The notes beneath the pieces are model-generated. The model was not told where the DNA came from, searched no databases, and worked only from the letters and a program-made list of their open reading frames with translations. Shown in pieces: positions 13,467 to 14,210 of a stretch of 14,210 nucleotides of DNA (within the stretch, counting starts at the first letter, position 1; every line of letters begins with the position of its first letter). Made by a program: the position numbers and the translations under genes. Source of the DNA: Planctomycetota bacterium (GTDB lineage: Bacteria > Planctomycetota > Phycisphaerae > WQYP01); assembly GCA_021798635.1 (NCBI GenBank), contig JAJZGH010000119.1:1-14210 (forward strand), written 5' to 3'.

Positions 13467-14210
13467 TTACGGTTTACGTGCCTCAAATGGGAGTGCCGGC
13501 AGAGATTCTTTGTTCATCAGGTTCGGTACGGCAATGTCGCTGAAAGCAAACTGGACTGCTGTGGGAGTGCTGATTTTCGGGGATCGCACCACCACAGTTC
13601 TTCCAACTATTTGCGCCCTGGCGTTAACAAATGTCCCGTTTCGGCCGGAGAGCTGGAACCAATTCAACGGTTTTCCATCGCGCGAAAGCAGTCCGCCGCC
13701 CACATCTGTAAAGTGAATGACAACCTGATTCCCATCAAACTCCGCCGATTGAAACACCGGCCCCGAATAGGTTTTTCCAGAATGAAATATCTTCGCCAAG
13801 GCGATGGCGGCCAAGCGATTGCCGACCGCTTGCTTATTAGCAGGATGGATATTATGAATATTACCGATATCCATGGTTGACGCGATACCGCAATTTGGAA
13901 TTCGCCGGGCCGCTTTTTCTTCTGCCTGCCAGATCACCGGCTCCATCGGCCCGTCGTGGCCATAATTATACGGGGCAATCTGCACGATATAAAAAGGAAA
14001 GTTTCCCTGCCGCCACAATTTTCGCCAGGAACCAATTAGCGCCTTGAGATGATAGTAATAGAGATGATCATGGGAAGATACATTATTTTCCCCCTGGTAC
14101 CAGATCACGCCGCCAATAGCATAAGGAATCAATGGATGAATCATGCCGTTAAAAAGCGTGGTTGGATTTTGCCGCGGATCCGGCTGCCAGTCACCGTGTG
14201 GAATCTGGTA
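13467..14210 (-). CDS. Sialate O-acetylesterase-like SGNH hydrolase, 5' end outside the window
   Basis: The frame is open from the right edge (YQIPHGDWQPDPRQNPTTLF) through to TAA at 13467, so about 247 C-terminal residues are visible. GGVIWYQGENN is the conserved block of the SASA family, with WYQGE(S/N)N supplying oxyanion-hole residues. NIHNIHPANKQAVGNRLA carries the catalytic-type His of the family's D-x-x-H-P...VG-RLA motif. The nucleophile block (GDS-like) lies beyond the window. A C-terminal beta-rich portion (VFQSAEFDGNQVVIHFTDVG, VVVRSPKIS) is normal for the family. Such enzymes remove acetyl esters from sialic acids or, in environmental bacteria, from plant and algal polysaccharides, and are usually exported. 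The gene is convergent with the PEP-CTERM gene. Confidence 0.9.
   Translation of the reverse strand, partial: YQIPHGDWQPDPRQNPTTLFNGMIHPLIPYAIGGVIWYQGENNVSSHDHLYYYHLKALIGSWRKLWRQGNFPFYIVQIAPYNYGHDGPMEPVIWQAEEKAARRIPNCGIASTMDIGNIHNIHPANKQAVGNRLAAIALAKIFHSGKTYSGPVFQSAEFDGNQVVIHFTDVGGGLLSRDGKPLNWFQLSGRNGTFVNARAQIVGRTVVVRSPKISTPTAVQFAFSDIAVPNLMNKESLPALPFEARKP

Noticed and set aside
1..14210. CRISPR array, tRNA or rRNA genes, transposase
   Set aside because: No regularly spaced repeats, cloverleaf-like segments, conserved rRNA stretches or transposase motifs were seen on either strand.

Overview
The window looks like chromosomal DNA from a Planctomycetota-type (PVC) bacterium, possibly Phycisphaerae. 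The clues are a PEP-CTERM-sorted exported protein, a bL27 gene with no cleaved leader and no rplU beside it, an hpf-EIIA(Ntr)-HPr cluster, a sialate O-acetylesterase, and several long proteins I could not assign. The phylum is an inference from gene content; nothing here is a phylogenetic marker I can place exactly.

Left third (1-4780). The first bases hold the start of a minus-strand gene that leaves the window, with a near-consensus promoter overlapped by a small palindrome. A plus-strand multipass membrane protein (202-1473) follows and converges on a compact minus-strand operon of three unrecognised genes (3950 down to 1530, with a 14-base gap and then a 23-base overlap). Their visible hallmarks are a COMM-domain-like C-terminus, an all-helical second protein, and a third protein with a Cys motif like that of NlpC/P60 enzymes. 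An uncharacterised plus-strand gene (4151-4780) runs divergently from this operon.

Middle (4781-6572). A beta-class DNA methyltransferase with its own strong promoter and ribosome binding site is followed by what looks like only the C-terminal target-recognition end of a second, Eco57I-like adenine methylase. No endonuclease is present. This cassette lies between two diverged copies of one gene's 3' end: the last 139 bases of the 4151-4780 gene recur, ungapped and about 83% identical, exactly 1740 bases downstream and just before recN. This points to past insertion or recombination that placed a restriction-modification remnant beside recN.

Right half (6573-14210). This part reads as ordinary chromosome: recN and a MATE exporter in tandem; a small lipoprotein gene with an intrinsic terminator; rpmA (bL27) divergent from hpf; then hpf, a ptsN-like EIIA and ptsH (HPr). 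HPr keeps both phosphorylation sites, but no hprK or ptsI is in view. An intrinsic terminator separates ptsH from a PEP-CTERM protein with an HExxE putative metalloprotease motif. The window ends inside a minus-strand sialate O-acetylesterase gene.

No tRNA, rRNA, CRISPR array or intact transposase was seen. No gap between genes exceeds about 250 bases.
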